A DNA stretch of 64,000 nt from Ceratopteris richardii (taxonomy: Eukaryota > Streptophyta > Polypodiopsida > Polypodiales > Pteridaceae): NCBI GenBank assembly GCA_020310875.1, contig CM035416.1, positions 74,614,983 to 74,678,982 of the forward strand. Reading direction: 5' to 3'. How positions within the stretch are numbered: the stretch's first letter is position 1; every line of letters starts with the position of its first letter. The notes beneath the pieces are model-generated. The model did no database searches. It was not told where the DNA came from and saw only the letters and a program-made list of their open reading frames with translations. The translations under genes and the position numbers were made by a program. Shown here piece after piece: positions 30,700 through 41,293 of the stretch.

Positions 30700-31544
30700 T
30701 GTGGAGAATGAGTTGTCCTATGTGCAACAAAAATGTGTAGTGAACCCTTGTATGTCCAACACTTGGACAAACAGCTATCCACACAAGTATGCTGAAGAAT
30801 TGAACTTCACTCTCGGACTGATAAATCCCTGAATATATATCCTTTGAGGAAGATATTTGGGACAAAGAAAGTACACACAAATAAATTTCCAAGAAGCTAA
30901 AAATCAAGTAATTTGCGTAAGTTTTGATCAGGAACTCAACTAACCAAAATAGACCACCTCTGCACACAAGTATACTTAAAAATTGGAATTCACTCTCTGA
31001 TGGATATCTCACAAAATATAAATCATTTGAATAAGATATTTGGCACACAGAGAGTATATGCAAAGAGATTTCCAAGAAGCTAAAAGCAAGGAATTCGGAT
31101 ATGTTTTGATTGGGAAACTTAACCGATCAAAATAGACTACCTATCTACATAGGTATGCTAAAAACCTGGACTTCACTCTTTGACTAATATATCACATAAT
31201 ATATAAGCTCTAAAAGAGATATTTGAGACACAAAATTACACAAGATAATATTTCCAATGCGTGTTTAAATGCAAGAAATGGTTACATATACACTGAGCTT
31301 CACAAGAGAGCTATGTACAAAATGACGTGCAATTGGAAGGAGTCTATGGGAAGACAAAATGATAAAATGACCAGATCCAACTATTGGGAGCTCTTTCCTC
31401 TTTCTCTCCTTGTTTAGAATGTGCTGCCACTCCACTTTTATAACCAATGAGCATGTGAAGAAGTTTGTGCCTCCTTCTTAACTCACCACTTTGCCCGCTA
31501 CATGCCACTTACTACAAGGCATATATTGTATCTTTTACTCATCA
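30700..31544 (-). repeat. RE9 5' LTR (about 845 bp, outer edge approximate)
   Basis: The inner edge (TGTGGAGAATG on the plus strand) is fixed by the primer site. The outer edge is put at the ATCA near 31544, before RE10 sequence. A minus-strand TATA box (TTATAAAAG) lies near 31440. The 183-bp tandem repeats (30781-31280) lie downstream of it, in R-U5. Confidence 0.7.
30781..31280. repeat. 183-bp tandem repeat, about 2.7 copies
   Basis: Units start at 30781, 30964 and 31147, exactly 183 bp apart, with ACACAAGTAT-type starts. Each contains CTTCACTCT or TTCACTCT, a run of AATATAT, GATATTTG(G/A)GAC-like text and TTTCCAA. They are diverged from each other. No second copy was noticed elsewhere in the window. 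Confidence 0.85.
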
Positions 31545-31554
31545 TGAATTTTGA

Positions 31555-32160
31555 CTAGAATTTTTTTTCTTTTTTTCTTTTCTCTTCTTTTCCTTTATCT
31601 TTATATTTGGTAAATTTATCCAAGCATACCTCATGTGAAAATGAGCTGGTACATTTATCTTCAACATATAAGTCTCCGTGGAAAGTAGCGGGGGGATTTG
31701 TGAGCCCGAATGGCATCACTCTAAAAGCATAGATTCTCCATTCGGTTGCGAATGTTGTTTTGTGTTGATCCTCAGTTGCGATGGCTACTTGGTTGTACCC
31801 CAAGAATCCATCTAGGAAGCTATATACTTCCTTGCCTGCAACTCTTTGCAGGAGATGATCAGTGATAGGTAATGGGTAGCTATCACGGATAGTGGCTACA
31901 TTCACTTTCTTTGGGTTTATATGCACTCTTAATTTTCCATTTTTTTTCGGTGCGACCATTAACGGTGACACCCATTCTGTGTGCTCTATCTCATAGATGA
32001 ATCCGACTACTAATGATTTGTCTATCTCCTCAATTTTCATCGAATAGACATCATTATATGTATAAGGGCATTCGTTCAATGGTTTTGCCTCAAGTTTTGG
32101 GATTCTATGGGAACAAATGGATGGATCTACTCCCTTGAGGTCCTTGTAGGTCCATGCAAA
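31555..32160 (-). pseudogene. RE10 gypsy RT, N-terminal half
   Basis: The open stretch at 31555-32079 has EIDKSLVVGFIYEIEHTEWVSP, PKKNGKLRVHINPKKVN, DSYPLPITDHLLQRVAGKEVYSFLDG in blocks, and the MPFGLTNPPATF motif. Immediately after that the text jumps to HEVCLDKFTKY, which looks like RT thumb sequence. The catalytic FxDD box has therefore been deleted here too. The end near 31555 borders the RE9 LTR. Confidence 0.85.
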
Positions 32161-32549
32161 TACATCCCACTATTCTCTGCTTAGAGCTATCAATTCTTCT
32201 TTCTCTTCTGGTGACACGTCTTTTCCAATATACGTACATCTCTCTTCTTCTTCCAAGGTCACTATCACTTTCTTATTTTGTTCCTTATTATCATAAGATT
32301 CTCCTTCTCAGGCCTCCCTTTGGACATTTGAATAGCTATCTTCCTCTCTTCTACTTCATATCTTTTAAAGTGATCTCAGAATTCAAAAAGATCTAGGGAT
32401 TTTTCTACCTTGTCTAATGTTTCCCCATTGTTCGGTCTTATTTGAGCTGCTTCATGGCTAATACCTTGGGTGTTTCGTCTTCGTTCTCGACCTAGATTAC
32501 TTCTAAGTATTGTTCCTCTGAATGAAATTAAAGCTTCATCTCTATGCTT
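32161..32549 (-). pseudogene. RE10 pre-RT linker, decayed
   Basis: Broken minus-strand sequence lies between the protease linker and RT. It is AT-rich with many stops, and no motif could be placed. Confidence 0.45.
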
Positions 32550-33420
32550 TCATACTTCTCCCTCCATTCCTAATTCTTCTACCTCTACTTCCTTAAGGAG
32601 TACAATGTAAAAACTCACATCATAACTGTCTTCATCCACACATCCATTCATGGTTAATAATTCCTCATTAACACACACATCTAAGGTGGCTAATATCTCC
32701 ATCCATCCATCTTGTTTGAATGCTTCCTCTGGGAAAATTTGAGGCATATAAATGGAATCATCTATAGGTCGATAATTTCGATGTCCGATTGGCCATAATT
32801 GAGTTTTATTCTCCTCTCGTTTTGCTTCCTTACACATCCACAATTGAGCATCTTCATGGATCCATGATTGGTCACTTGATCCTGCACTATGGAGAGACAT
32901 ATCATCTTGCTCTTTATGTATAGGATTCAATTGTAGTGGGGGCACATCCCTATATGAAAATGTATGTAAATTGATCTTGGTAGTGGTCCCCTAATGTTGT
33001 AGGTATAATGCATCTCTTCCCCAATCTTGTAATACCCTGAGTTGTCTCATAAAAGGTTGTCCTAATATTGTTTCATAATTATTGGCCTTCCCAAATTGGC
33101 ATATAGGTAGAGTGTGTTCGAATTCTACTCCCCAGGTAGTCAACTTAATCTTTTCCAATATTTCTAGGAGTCTTTCCACGTGGCCATCTACTAGTTGAAG
33201 TTTCATATGCGTTGGTCGTAGGGTTGGTTTTCTCGATTTTTTCCAAATCTCCTTGGTGGCTATGCCTATACCTGCTCTAGTGTCTAAAATGTCTTTAGTC
33301 TTGTGGCCATTAAATATGATAGGTAAACATGTACTTCCTTCATCTCCTTCACTAAATTCTCTAACTTTATCAACTGGGACTTGTATATTATATGGAACTT
33401 CCTTTTCTCGTATTCTCCCA
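32550..33420 (-). pseudogene. RE10 gypsy protease and protease-RT linker
   Basis: Protease text: LDTRAGIGIATKEIW at about 33257-33290, where the active-site Gly of DTGAG is Arg, then THMKLQLVDGHVE, WGVEFEHTLPICQFGKAN, ILGQPFMRQLRVLQDWGRDALYLQH (32991-33206). The linker (32550-32945) follows with DVPPLQLN, SDQSWIHEDAQLW and GWMEILATLDV. The series parallels RE2 at 19.7-20.3 kb. The Gly-to-Arg change would inactivate the enzyme. Confidence 0.82.
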
Positions 33421-35141
33421 TATAATTAGGTAATGTGGAGATGTTGTGCACTTCTTCTCTATTTGGATCTAACATGGAAACTTCTTCATGCACTTCTTCT
33501 AATTTTGGAGATGATTGGGTTTCTCCAATGTCTATTTCTTCAAAGGGTGGTCTTGAACTCTCATTCTTTTTCCATCATTCTTCCTAGATCTTGGCGCATG
33601 AGTCTTGTGGCCAATTGGCCTCTAGTTTTGGAATTGTAGAAATCCATTTGGCCTGTTTACCTTGTTGCTCTTCTTCTTCAAGTTTTTCTTTGGGCATTCT
33701 TGGTGGTTTTTTATTGTTAATTTTGATACACTCATTGAATTGGCTTTCAGGCACCTAGTCTCTAGATGGACTTGGATAGTCTTTTCTAAAGTGGACTGAG
33801 CTATCTCTATGAGCTTCCTACATATTTCGAATCTCTCCTTTTCTAGTCCTCCTTGCGAGTAGAGTTTCTCATGTTGTTCTATATTTGGTCCGGTCATGAT
33901 TCTGGATTGGTGGGCTTTCAACCACATGTCTAGGTCTCTAGATACTGGATCTACTAGAATTGATCCTCGTTTGCCTAACTTCTGAGTTTGGGACTCATGT
34001 GGCGTGTTATCTTACACTTCTCGTTCTGGAGGGTTCCTTTTCCATCCTTCTTGTCCTCTTTATTTTTTCTTTTTCATCCATTTATTCTTGAATTTTTCCC
34101 TTCTAGTCTTCCAACTTTGCGTTTTCTTTGTTTGGTTACTCTCTCGCGGGTCTTCCAAATCTTCTACTATCTGTATCTTTCTAGGCTCTTATTCATTTCT
34201 TGGTCAGAATCTAATTCTTTTATCGCTTGTCCCTTGGCTTGGGCTCGAGTAATGGCTTTTAATGGTACTATGTATTCTTTATCGCTTCTTGATGATTAAA
34301 TCACTTCTATTACATTGATTTGAGTAGTGTTATGAATCTTCATGGGATTTTTCGGGCAATCTCGAAATAGGTGTTCCTTTCCACACTCATTGTAGTACCC
34401 TTCCCATGTTATAGGAGGTGATGGATTGTATGGTAGTGCATTCCTTTATCAAGTGATCTCCACTGCATCTATAGCATGGTCCTCTTGGCGCAGGTGGTCT
34501 AATAGGTGGTCTCATCTGGGCTGGTGCTTTAGGTGCAGTGTACATCAGGTTCACATATCCTGGTCCATAGGAGTTGTCGTATCCTTCATAACCATAATAT
34601 TGTTGGTCATAGGTTTGGACATACTCCACTAGATTGGTGTCATAGGGGTAGTATTCTCCCTGGGTCTACTCATACCCCTCATTTGTTGTGTCTGTGCTGG
34701 CTAAAGGTGCAACTAGTACTATGGCTCTTTCCATGTTCTCCTTTGGTTGAGTGTATTTGACTAGGACTACATTTTGTGCATGGGGTGGTGGTTGTCCTAA
34801 TACTGGTTGTGGTTGTCCATATCCCCCTTGTTCATAAGGTCTGGGTGCTCCTTGTGGGTCTAGATAAGAGTTGTATCTCAGTATCTCTCTTCCTTGCTCT
34901 CTGGGAGGATATCTGTAAGGTCTATACTAGGGTTGATTCACTAGCTTTGGTTGCCTGTTAACTAGGCAATTTTCGGTAGCATGGTTGGTATATTTCTGCT
35001 CAATGTGGCAATACAAGTTGGTTCCTTGGGGTGGCTGCCTAGTATATGGGTAAGGTTGTTGCATGCCTTAACCTCCTCTCGTACAAGTATGAGATGGATG
35101 ATCTCCACCACATAGGCTGCATCTCCTTAGTATTGGCATTC
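33421..35141 (-). pseudogene. RE10 gag C-terminal region with Cys/His motifs and linker
   Basis: Motifs in minus-strand order: CSLCGGDHPSHTC (near 35085-35125), CHIEQKYTNHATENC (near 34985-35030), CYRCSGDHLIKEC (34439-34477), and ECGKEHLFRDCPKN (near 34345-34385). The last two lie around the 34387-34629 open stretch, with PPIRPPAPRGPCYRC. The 33.5-34.0 kb stretch is an acidic/basic linker without motif. The same four motifs, in the same order, occur in RE2 gag. Confidence 0.75.
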
Positions 35142-36087
35142 TCATTGGGGGGTTCTGGTAATTTCTTTGTCCATGAACTCCTTGGCTACCGATTCTGCTA
35201 GTTCTTCCACATTACTATAACTAGTTGTCACTATAATCCTAGTGTCTTTTGATTTAGAAGTGCTTTGTGTACTTTTGAGGTCATCAGCTAGGTTGTCTTC
35301 TAGATCAATGCATTCTTGGAGGCACTCACTCAATGTTTGGAGCTGTTTCACATAAACTAAGGTTCTTAGCATTCCATTGGTCAACCCATCTAAGAAGAGC
35401 GACATCATTTTTTGCTGGGAGGGGCTTTCTGTTATTCGGCATCTATCGACATATTGGTTAAATCTTGGGGCAACAGTTTTTACAATTTCATTTGGCATCT
35501 GTTTGAAACTATGAATTAAGGATGACAAGTTGTGTTTAATCCCTTGCTTGGTAAATTCCCCAATAAACTCTTGGAAAAAGTTTTCAATATTCCCAAAATG
35601 ATTGGGATCCAATGGCTGGAACCAAGTTAGGGTTGTTCCTGTGAGGGTTAGTCCAAAGGACTCATATTGCACAAAGAAGTCATCCACTTGTTTTGCTCGC
35701 AACACTTGTTTGAATTCCACTATATGGTCATAAGGCTCTCCTGTACCATCATAGTGATTTCTCATGCATTTGGCAACTTGAATTGGTCTCAACCTTCTTA
35801 CTGGCTCTCGGCGTCTAAGCATTATAGGAATTGCTAGTCTAACTAGATGCATTCCTGGTTGCATGTTTGGTTGTGGCCTTGGTCTAACTAGTCGTCGATT
35901 TATGTTTCCCATCCGTGGGTTGGTTTGTTTGTGCGAATGTATTCCTCGCATAGAGAATTGCACATGTGTTCTGGCGGGGATACTTCCTCGACTTGTTTGT
36001 CCTGACATTGTATTCTTTGTTCCTTGGTGGGATCCAAAAGGGTTGTGCGAGGTAGTTGCCTGCTCTCGAGGAGGGAATAAAGGCAAC
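35142..36087 (-). CDS. RE10 gypsy gag core
   Basis: A 314-residue open stretch with the retrotransposon gag domain: RPIQVAKCMRNHYDGTGEPYDHI, FFVQYESFGLTLTGTTLTWFQPL in blocks, LDPNHFGNIENFFQEFIGEF, KMMSLFLDGLTNGMLRTL, and LSECLQECIDLEDNL. It starts at the edge of RE11 without its own ATG; gag continues on the far side of RE11 in the same frame. The N-terminal part is Arg/Pro-rich. It is the best-preserved gypsy gag in the window. Confidence 0.9.
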
Positions 36088-36378
36088 TGTTACACTTATG
36101 TGTTCCTCGAGTAGCTTTGATGTGAAACTTTTCCCTATACATGGGCACTTTTTACTCTAGTGCTGGCTAGAGTTTTTTCCCCATGTTATCACATACTTGA
36201 TACTCTCATATGTGGTGGTACTTTGGACTTAGGGATATTATTCAACTCTTACTTCAGTTCAGTTGATCATCAATAGAGAGAGCTATTCCAACCATCGTCT
36301 TCTCTGTGTGTCTTGCTGCATTTGTGCTCCTTGTGTGTGCTTCTCATGTGTCTCTCGCACTTCTACACACACCCAACA
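36088..36378 (+). repeat. RE11 5' LTR (291 bp)
   Basis: TGTTACACTTATGTG...CACACCCAACA. It is a direct copy of 41019-41293, with a roughly 14- to 16-bp segment missing from the 3' copy. No clear TATA box was seen. The first ~65 bp recur twice, inverted, at 63697-63838. Confidence 0.95.
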
Positions 36379-36379
36379 G

Positions 36380-36391
36380 TGATATCAGAGC
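36380..36391 (+). promoter_or_regulatory. RE11 primer binding site
   Basis: TGATATCAGAGC is one mismatch from the initiator-Met tRNA site and one base after the LTR. Confidence 0.88.
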
Positions 36392-36655
36392 AGGTTCAAC
36401 TCCTTTTCAAGTTTGAGTTTTTTGCGTCGCGGCGCGCGCACACTTTTAACAGTGCAAATTGACTTCAGAGCATAGAGCTGTGAATTTCAGCAGTTAAAAA
36501 ACATTTCCACCAGGTGTGTTGGGGTTTTACCCCCATCGAAGCCATTCGTGCAATCAAAATTGCCATCAGAGTGACGGTTTGTGAGCTGAAATTTCAGCAT
36601 TCATTTCAGCTTTCATCGAAGTAAACATTTTGTCACATTCTTGTTCTTTTGTGAA

Positions 36656-37828
36656 ATGGCGGGCAGCAATGACTTGTTTGGCATGCTTCAAGATGACGAT
36701 AAGCTTGATGGGACCAACTATCTGATGTGGTCTTACATGATGAATCATATTCTTGTTGCTAAACAACTTTGGAACATAGTGGCAGATGTAGATCGAAGAC
36801 CCGCAGGTTCTTCTACTTCAAAGTCTACTGTCACAGATGGAGCTTCTTCTTTGAGTACAATAGTTTCTCCTTCTCCACCTACACAGGAGCAACTTAGATG
36901 GGATGGAAAAGATGCTCAAGCTCATGCTTTGATTGTGCTTTCAGTGAAGCATCAAATAGTTCCACACATTCGGTCATGTTCTACATCGAGATAGGCATGG
37001 TACACTCTTGCTTCTTTGTATGCCGTGCGCAACGAAGCAAGTGTTGCATACTTGAGGAAGCAACTTGAGGATGTATGTATGGATGAAAATGAGTCAGTGG
37101 ATGTGTATGTGACACGCATCAAGGACTTGAAAGAGCAATTGGCAAACATAGATGAGATCATTCTGGATGCATCACTCATTTCTACATTGTTGAAAGGATT
37201 ACCGCGATCTTTTCAAAGCTTTGCTACTACACTCCGTTTGGTTGCAGAAGGAAATCCTAATATGTATGCATTTGATGAGGTTGTGTCTCTTCTTTTGCAA
37301 GAAGAGCAATCTAGAGTGAATAGGAGTGGTTTAATTGAGGGAACACAAGCACTTGCTATCTCGCAAAAGGGGAAAAGCAAGTATGGTTCAGCTTTGGGTT
37401 CATCAAAACCAAAGCATCAAGCTTCCTCTTCCACTCATTCCTCTAATGATGGTGATTTGCAAAAGAAGAAGAGCTACAAATACTGTCGAAAGGCTGATCA
37501 TACTATTGATGAGTGTAGAAAGCTTGCTAAACGCAACGAAAAGAATAAGGAATCCAGCATGTCTATTTCTGAAAATTCAGCAAATGTAAAGAATGATGAG
37601 GCTAACATGGCTCAATATTTTTGGGCATGTGTTGTTACATGTCATTATGATGCTTCTTTGCATTCTAAATGTATGGTTGTGAGTGGGGCTGATTCACATT
37701 GGTTCTTTGATAGTGGTGCTTCAAAGCACATAACATCATGCAAAAGATTTTTTACCTCTTTGAAAGATGCACCCAAAGGAGGACATGTGGTGTGTGCAAC
37801 AATGCCTCTTATCCAATCATTGGAGTAG
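36656..37828 (+). pseudogene. RE11 copia gag and protease start
   Basis: ATG at 36656 (MAGSNDLFGMLQDDDKLDG). Motifs: LDGTNYLMWSYMM, LRWDGKDAQAHALIVLS, VPHIRSC, then a TAG at 36992-36994, then NEASVAYLRKQLEDVCMDE, LISTLLKGLPRSFQSFATTL. The knuckle is YKYCRKADHTIDEC with one Cys as Tyr. The protease active site WFFDSGASKHITS sits near 37700-37740. A frameshift near 37790 moves the protein into the next frame. The family is close to RE4 but clearly distinct. Confidence 0.9.
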
Positions 37829-38562
37829 GAGAAATTGAGCTTACGGCTGCAAATGGAGGTGTGATTCTCTTGAAAAGTGCATTGTATGTGCCTGGTATCA
37901 AGAAGAACTTAATTTCAGTTCCGTTGATTGCCAAAGCTGGACTTCATGTACACTTTGTTGATGATAAGTGTATGGTTCATGATTTTAGAAATGGCGATGT
38001 TATCATGATGTTCGGTACATTATGTAATGGTTTGTATCGCATGGATACATACAAGAGGTCTGCCTCAAATGCCTTGGTTGCTCATAGTTCTTCCATGGCT
38101 AAAATGGAGCTTTGGCATGCTCATTTTTGTCATTTGAACTTCAATAGTTTGCTTTACTTGCAAAATAAGGACATGGTTATTGGTTTGCCTACACTTGAGT
38201 CCATTGAAAAGCATGCATGTGAAGGTTACATTCTTGGAAAAATGCATCGTGCCTCTTTTCCAAAAGATAGTCATACACACACTAAAAGAAAATTGCAACT
38301 TGTTCATAGTGATGTATGTGGTCCCATCAAGACTTCATCTTTTGGGAAGCATGTATATTTTGTTACCTTCATTGATGATACTACTCGTTATACATGGGTG
38401 TATCCTATGAAAGCAAAGAATGAGGTATTTTCTTGCTTCAAAGCATTTTTAGCTATGGCTGAAAATTTTTCTTCACAAAAGCTTTTGACTCTACGCACAG
38501 ATCGTGGTGGTGAATACATGTCACATGAGTTTAATGCTTTTCTTCGTGAAAGAGGTATTTGA
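37738..38562 (+). CDS. RE11 copia protease tail and integrase
   Basis: A 274-residue stretch continuing the protease (ALYVPGIKKNLISVP), then GAG-pre-integrase (LWHAHFCHLNFNSL ... HACEGYILGKMHRASF, the last motif having some Cys changes), first Asp LVHSDVCGPIK, and second Asp LRTDRGGEYM. It ends at a TGA after FLRERGI, where the catalytic Glu region should follow. That region resumes in another frame from 38559. Confidence 0.9.
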   Translation: MQKIFYLFERCTQRRTCGVCNNASYPIIGVGEIELTAANGGVILLKSALYVPGIKKNLISVPLIAKAGLHVHFVDDKCMVHDFRNGDVIMMFGTLCNGLYRMDTYKRSASNALVAHSSSMAKMELWHAHFCHLNFNSLLYLQNKDMVIGLPTLESIEKHACEGYILGKMHRASFPKDSHTHTKRKLQLVHSDVCGPIKTSSFGKHVYFVTFIDDTTRYTWVYPMKAKNEVFSCFKAFLAMAENFSSQKLLTLRTDRGGEYMSHEFNAFLRERGI

Positions 38563-39140
38563 CACCAATGTATGGTGCCATATACACCTATCAAAATGGA
38601 GTTGTCGAGCATAAAAATAGAACTCTACTTGAAATGGCAGGATGTATGCTTAAAGGAAAGCATCTTCTTGATAAGTTTTGGATGGAAGCGGTCATGTGTG
38701 CAAACTATGTGTTGAATCACTGCCCTACAAAAGCATTGAGAGTCATCACTCCTTATGATGCTTGGAATGGTCATAAGCCTATGGTTAGTCATATGTGTGT
38801 GTTTGGTTGTTTGGCATATGCTCTTGTGCCATCACAACAACGTCACAAACTTGATGACAAGGCAAAGAAATGTATATTTGTTGGTTATAGTGCTGAAAGT
38901 AAGGGATATCATTTGTATTATCCATTAACAAACACAATTATTATGAGTCGAGATGTGGTATTTGCTGAAAATTTAGTTTTTCCTCTACTTGAATGCAACA
39001 ACTCACAAGATGTGTTCGATACACTCATGCCTTTGTTCCAAAATGGTGCATTTGACTATGGCCATATAGATGAGCCAACTGAGGCTCAAAGGGCTGAAAA
39101 ATTCCAACAAAATAGTGCTAAAAATACAGAGAATTTCTAG
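38559..39140 (+). CDS. RE11 integrase C-terminal part
   Basis: Open stretch with the integrase Glu motif (NGVVEHKNRTLLEMAGCML), LDKFWMEAVMCANYVLNHCP, and VFGCLAYALVPSQQRHKLDDK, then SAESKGYHLYYPLTN. It ends at a TAG at 39138. The integrase-RT linker follows in the same frame. The catalytic Glu is intact. Confidence 0.9.
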   Translation: MTPMYGAIYTYQNGVVEHKNRTLLEMAGCMLKGKHLLDKFWMEAVMCANYVLNHCPTKALRVITPYDAWNGHKPMVSHMCVFGCLAYALVPSQQRHKLDDKAKKCIFVGYSAESKGYHLYYPLTNTIIMSRDVVFAENLVFPLLECNNSQDVFDTLMPLFQNGAFDYGHIDEPTEAQRAEKFQQNSAKNTENF

Positions 39141-39146
39141 CCAAAC

Positions 39147-39875
39147 ATGGCTGAAACTTTTCAGCCAAAAATGGTCAAAACTGCTGGAAATTTCCAGCCA
39201 CATATGGTTGAACATTTGCATCAAAATATGGCTGAAAATGAGCATGAAATTCAGCCCATGTATGATGAACATGTTGAAGATGTATTACATAATGAACGCA
39301 TGTCTGTCAAGAGTGCACAATCTATGCCAAAGTGGCTGAAACAAACTTTGCAGGACAACAAATTAAGTGCACCTTTACTTGGTAGAACAAGATCAAGATT
39401 TCACCATGCATCAAGTAATTTTGTGGATTATTCTCTTATTGATACATCATGTAATGAAGAGCCAATTTCTTTTGAAGATGCATGTGACGATCCACAATGG
39501 ATGAGTGCTATGCAATCAAAAATGGATTCCATACATAGGAATGGTACTTGGGAGTTATGTGAATTGCCAAAAGGAGAGAATGCCATTGGTACAAAGTGGG
39601 TTTACAAGATTAAGAGAAAATTTGATGGTAGCATTGATCGCTACAAAGCTAGATTGGTTTCCAAAGGATATGCGCAACAATATGGCATTGACTATGAGGA
39701 AACTTTTGCACCTACTTCACGCACCATTCGTACCATGGTTGCATTGGTTGCCCATCGAGGTTGGAAAGTGCATCAGTTGGACATAAAAACAACCCTTGCA
39801 ATAAGAGGTTTATGTGAAGCAACCACCTGGATTCGCTATGAAAAGGTAAGAGCATATGGTTTGTCGCTTGCATAA
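39147..39875 (+). CDS. RE11 integrase-RT linker and RT N-terminus
   Basis: It starts with a linker containing imperfect repeats of a Phe-Gln-Pro unit (ETFQPKMVKT, GNFQPHMVEH, HEIQPMYDEH), then LGRTRSRFHHASSNFVDY, and the RT start with WMSAMQSKMDSIHRNGTW, IGTKWVYKIK, SKGYAQQYGIDYEETF and LDIKTT. A frameshift just after LDIKTT destroys the next segment, and RT resumes in another frame from 39856. Confidence 0.9.
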   Translation: MAETFQPKMVKTAGNFQPHMVEHLHQNMAENEHEIQPMYDEHVEDVLHNERMSVKSAQSMPKWLKQTLQDNKLSAPLLGRTRSRFHHASSNFVDYSLIDTSCNEEPISFEDACDDPQWMSAMQSKMDSIHRNGTWELCELPKGENAIGTKWVYKIKRKFDGSIDRYKARLVSKGYAQQYGIDYEETFAPTSRTIRTMVALVAHRGWKVHQLDIKTTLAIRGLCEATTWIRYEKVRAYGLSLA

Positions 39876-40980
39876 AGCATTGTATGGTCTCAAGCAAGCT
39901 CCACGTGCATGGTATCACAAAATACATAAGCACTTGGCTGCCCTTGGCTTCACATGTAGTTCAATCGACAGCACACTCTATGTACGCAAAGATGGGGCTG
40001 ATCTTATAGTGCTTGTTCTTTATGTCGATGACATATTCTTGACGTGGTCATGTGATGCAAAACTTGACATTCTTATGACTGATTTGGAGCATACTTTTGA
40101 TGTCACTTATCTTGGTCTTTTGAGCTACTATCTTGGCATCCAGTTTGTATCCGTTGAGGGGGGAATTGTTATGCATCAAGCAAAGTATGTTGAAAAACTA
40201 CTTTAGCGTTTTGACTTTGAGGATTGCAAGACAATTCCCACACCAGTTGAGATAGGATTCAGGTTCTCGGTTGAGGATTCCAGTGATGCATTTGACACTT
40301 CTATTTATCAGCAAGCTGTGGGATGTGTTATATATGCATGCAACACAAGGCCGGATATACAGTATGTAGTTTCCCAGTTGAGTCGATTCATGCATAGCCC
40401 TGGCACTAAGCATTGGCAAGCGGTGAAACGTGTGTTTAGATATCTCCGAGGCACTTTGAGCTTAGGTCTCTTTTATGGCAGAGATATTAAGCTGTGCTTG
40501 CATGCTTTTACAGATACTGATTGGGCTGGTTGTTATGATACTCGCATGTCCAATAGTGGTAATTTCTTTTTCCTTGGAGACTCATGCATATCTTGGTTGA
40601 GCAAGAAACGACCTACAGTGGCGACTTCCACTTGTGAAGCTGAGTACAAGGTAGTTTTCACAGCGACAGTGGAGTGTATATGGCTGAGACGCCTATTGAT
40701 AGATCTTTGCATGGAGATTGATGCTGCTACGCATATTCTCACTGATAGTCAGAGTGCTTTGTCTGTTGCACGAAACCCACCGTTTCATGCACGGACCAAA
40801 CATATTGAGGTGCATTATCACTATGTGAGAGAGTGCCTTCATGGAAGAGATATTGATTTGGTATATGTGCCTACACAAGATAATGTGACAGACATATTCA
40901 CCAAAAGCTCTTCCACGGGAAAAGTTTCAAGCTTTTCGCAAAGCTTTAGGCTTATTACCTTGTGGGGCATGATCTATCAC
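39856..40980 (+). CDS. RE11 RT C-terminal part and RNase H
   Basis: RT resumes with CRLHKALYGLKQAPRAW, catalytic YVDD in LVLYVDDIFLT, YLGLLSYYLGIQF, then a TAG at 40204-40206 and RNase H (DTDWAGCYDTRMSNSG, STCEAEYKVVF, ILTDSQSALSVARNPPFHAR, KHIEVHYHYVRE) and the C-terminal tail (DNVTDIFTKS). The TAG splits it into two open stretches. YVDD and the main RNase H residues are intact. Confidence 0.92.
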
Positions 40981-41008
40981 TCCATGTATGTGTTCACATC
41001 ATTCGCTC

Positions 41009-41018
41009 CAGGGGGTTT
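41009..41018 (+). other. RE11 polypurine tract
   Basis: CAGGGGGTTT next to the 3' LTR; the purine run is short. Confidence 0.6.
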
Positions 41019-41293
41019 TGTTACACTTATGTGTTCCTGGAGTAGCTTTGATGTGAACCTTTTCCCTATACATGGGAACTTTTTACTCTAGTGCTGGTTA
41101 GAGGTTTATAGAACATGTTACCACATACTTGATACTCTCATATGTGGTGGTACTTTGTACTTAGGGATTTTATTCAGCGTTGATCATCAATAGAGAGAGC
41201 TATTCCAGCCATCGTTTTCTCTGTGTCTTGCTACGTTTGTGCTCCTTGTGTGTGCCTCTTGTGTATCTCTCACACTTCTACACACACCCAACA
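41019..41293 (+). repeat. RE11 3' LTR (275 bp)
   Basis: TGTTACAC...CCCAACA. It is a direct copy of 36088-36378 and is followed by GCAAC. Confidence 0.95.

Larger units (their letters stand above)
28456..31544 (-). mobile_element. RE9: Ty1/copia element truncated in integrase
   Basis: The minus-strand order is LTR (30700-31544), primer site, gag (ATG 30539), protease, integrase, then junction to RE8. RT, RNase H and 3' LTR are missing. Gag matches RE14 (47.6-48.4 kb), so these form one family. Confidence 0.87.
36088..41293 (+). mobile_element. RE11: full-length Ty1/copia element with target-site duplication
   Basis: The LTRs at 36088-36378 and 41019-41293 flank gag-protease-integrase-RT-RNase H. 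GCAAC at 36083-36087 and 41294-41298 is a perfect 5-bp duplication. The LTRs differ by about 20 substitutions and two indels by eye, so it is older than RE18. Coding lesions: a TAG in gag, a frameshift in protease, a TGA and frameshift in integrase, a TAG before RT, a frameshift in RT, and a TAG before RNase H. The host sequence is RE10 gag. Confidence 0.95.

Noticed and set aside
33988..34299. Hydrophobic plus-strand frame that looks like a membrane protein
   Set aside because: It is the antisense of Lys/Glu-rich gag-linker text of RE10; antisense of charged codons often looks hydrophobic.
34426..34961. Plus-strand frames rich in Val, Leu and Ser
   Set aside because: Shadow of the RE10 gag knuckle region on the minus strand.
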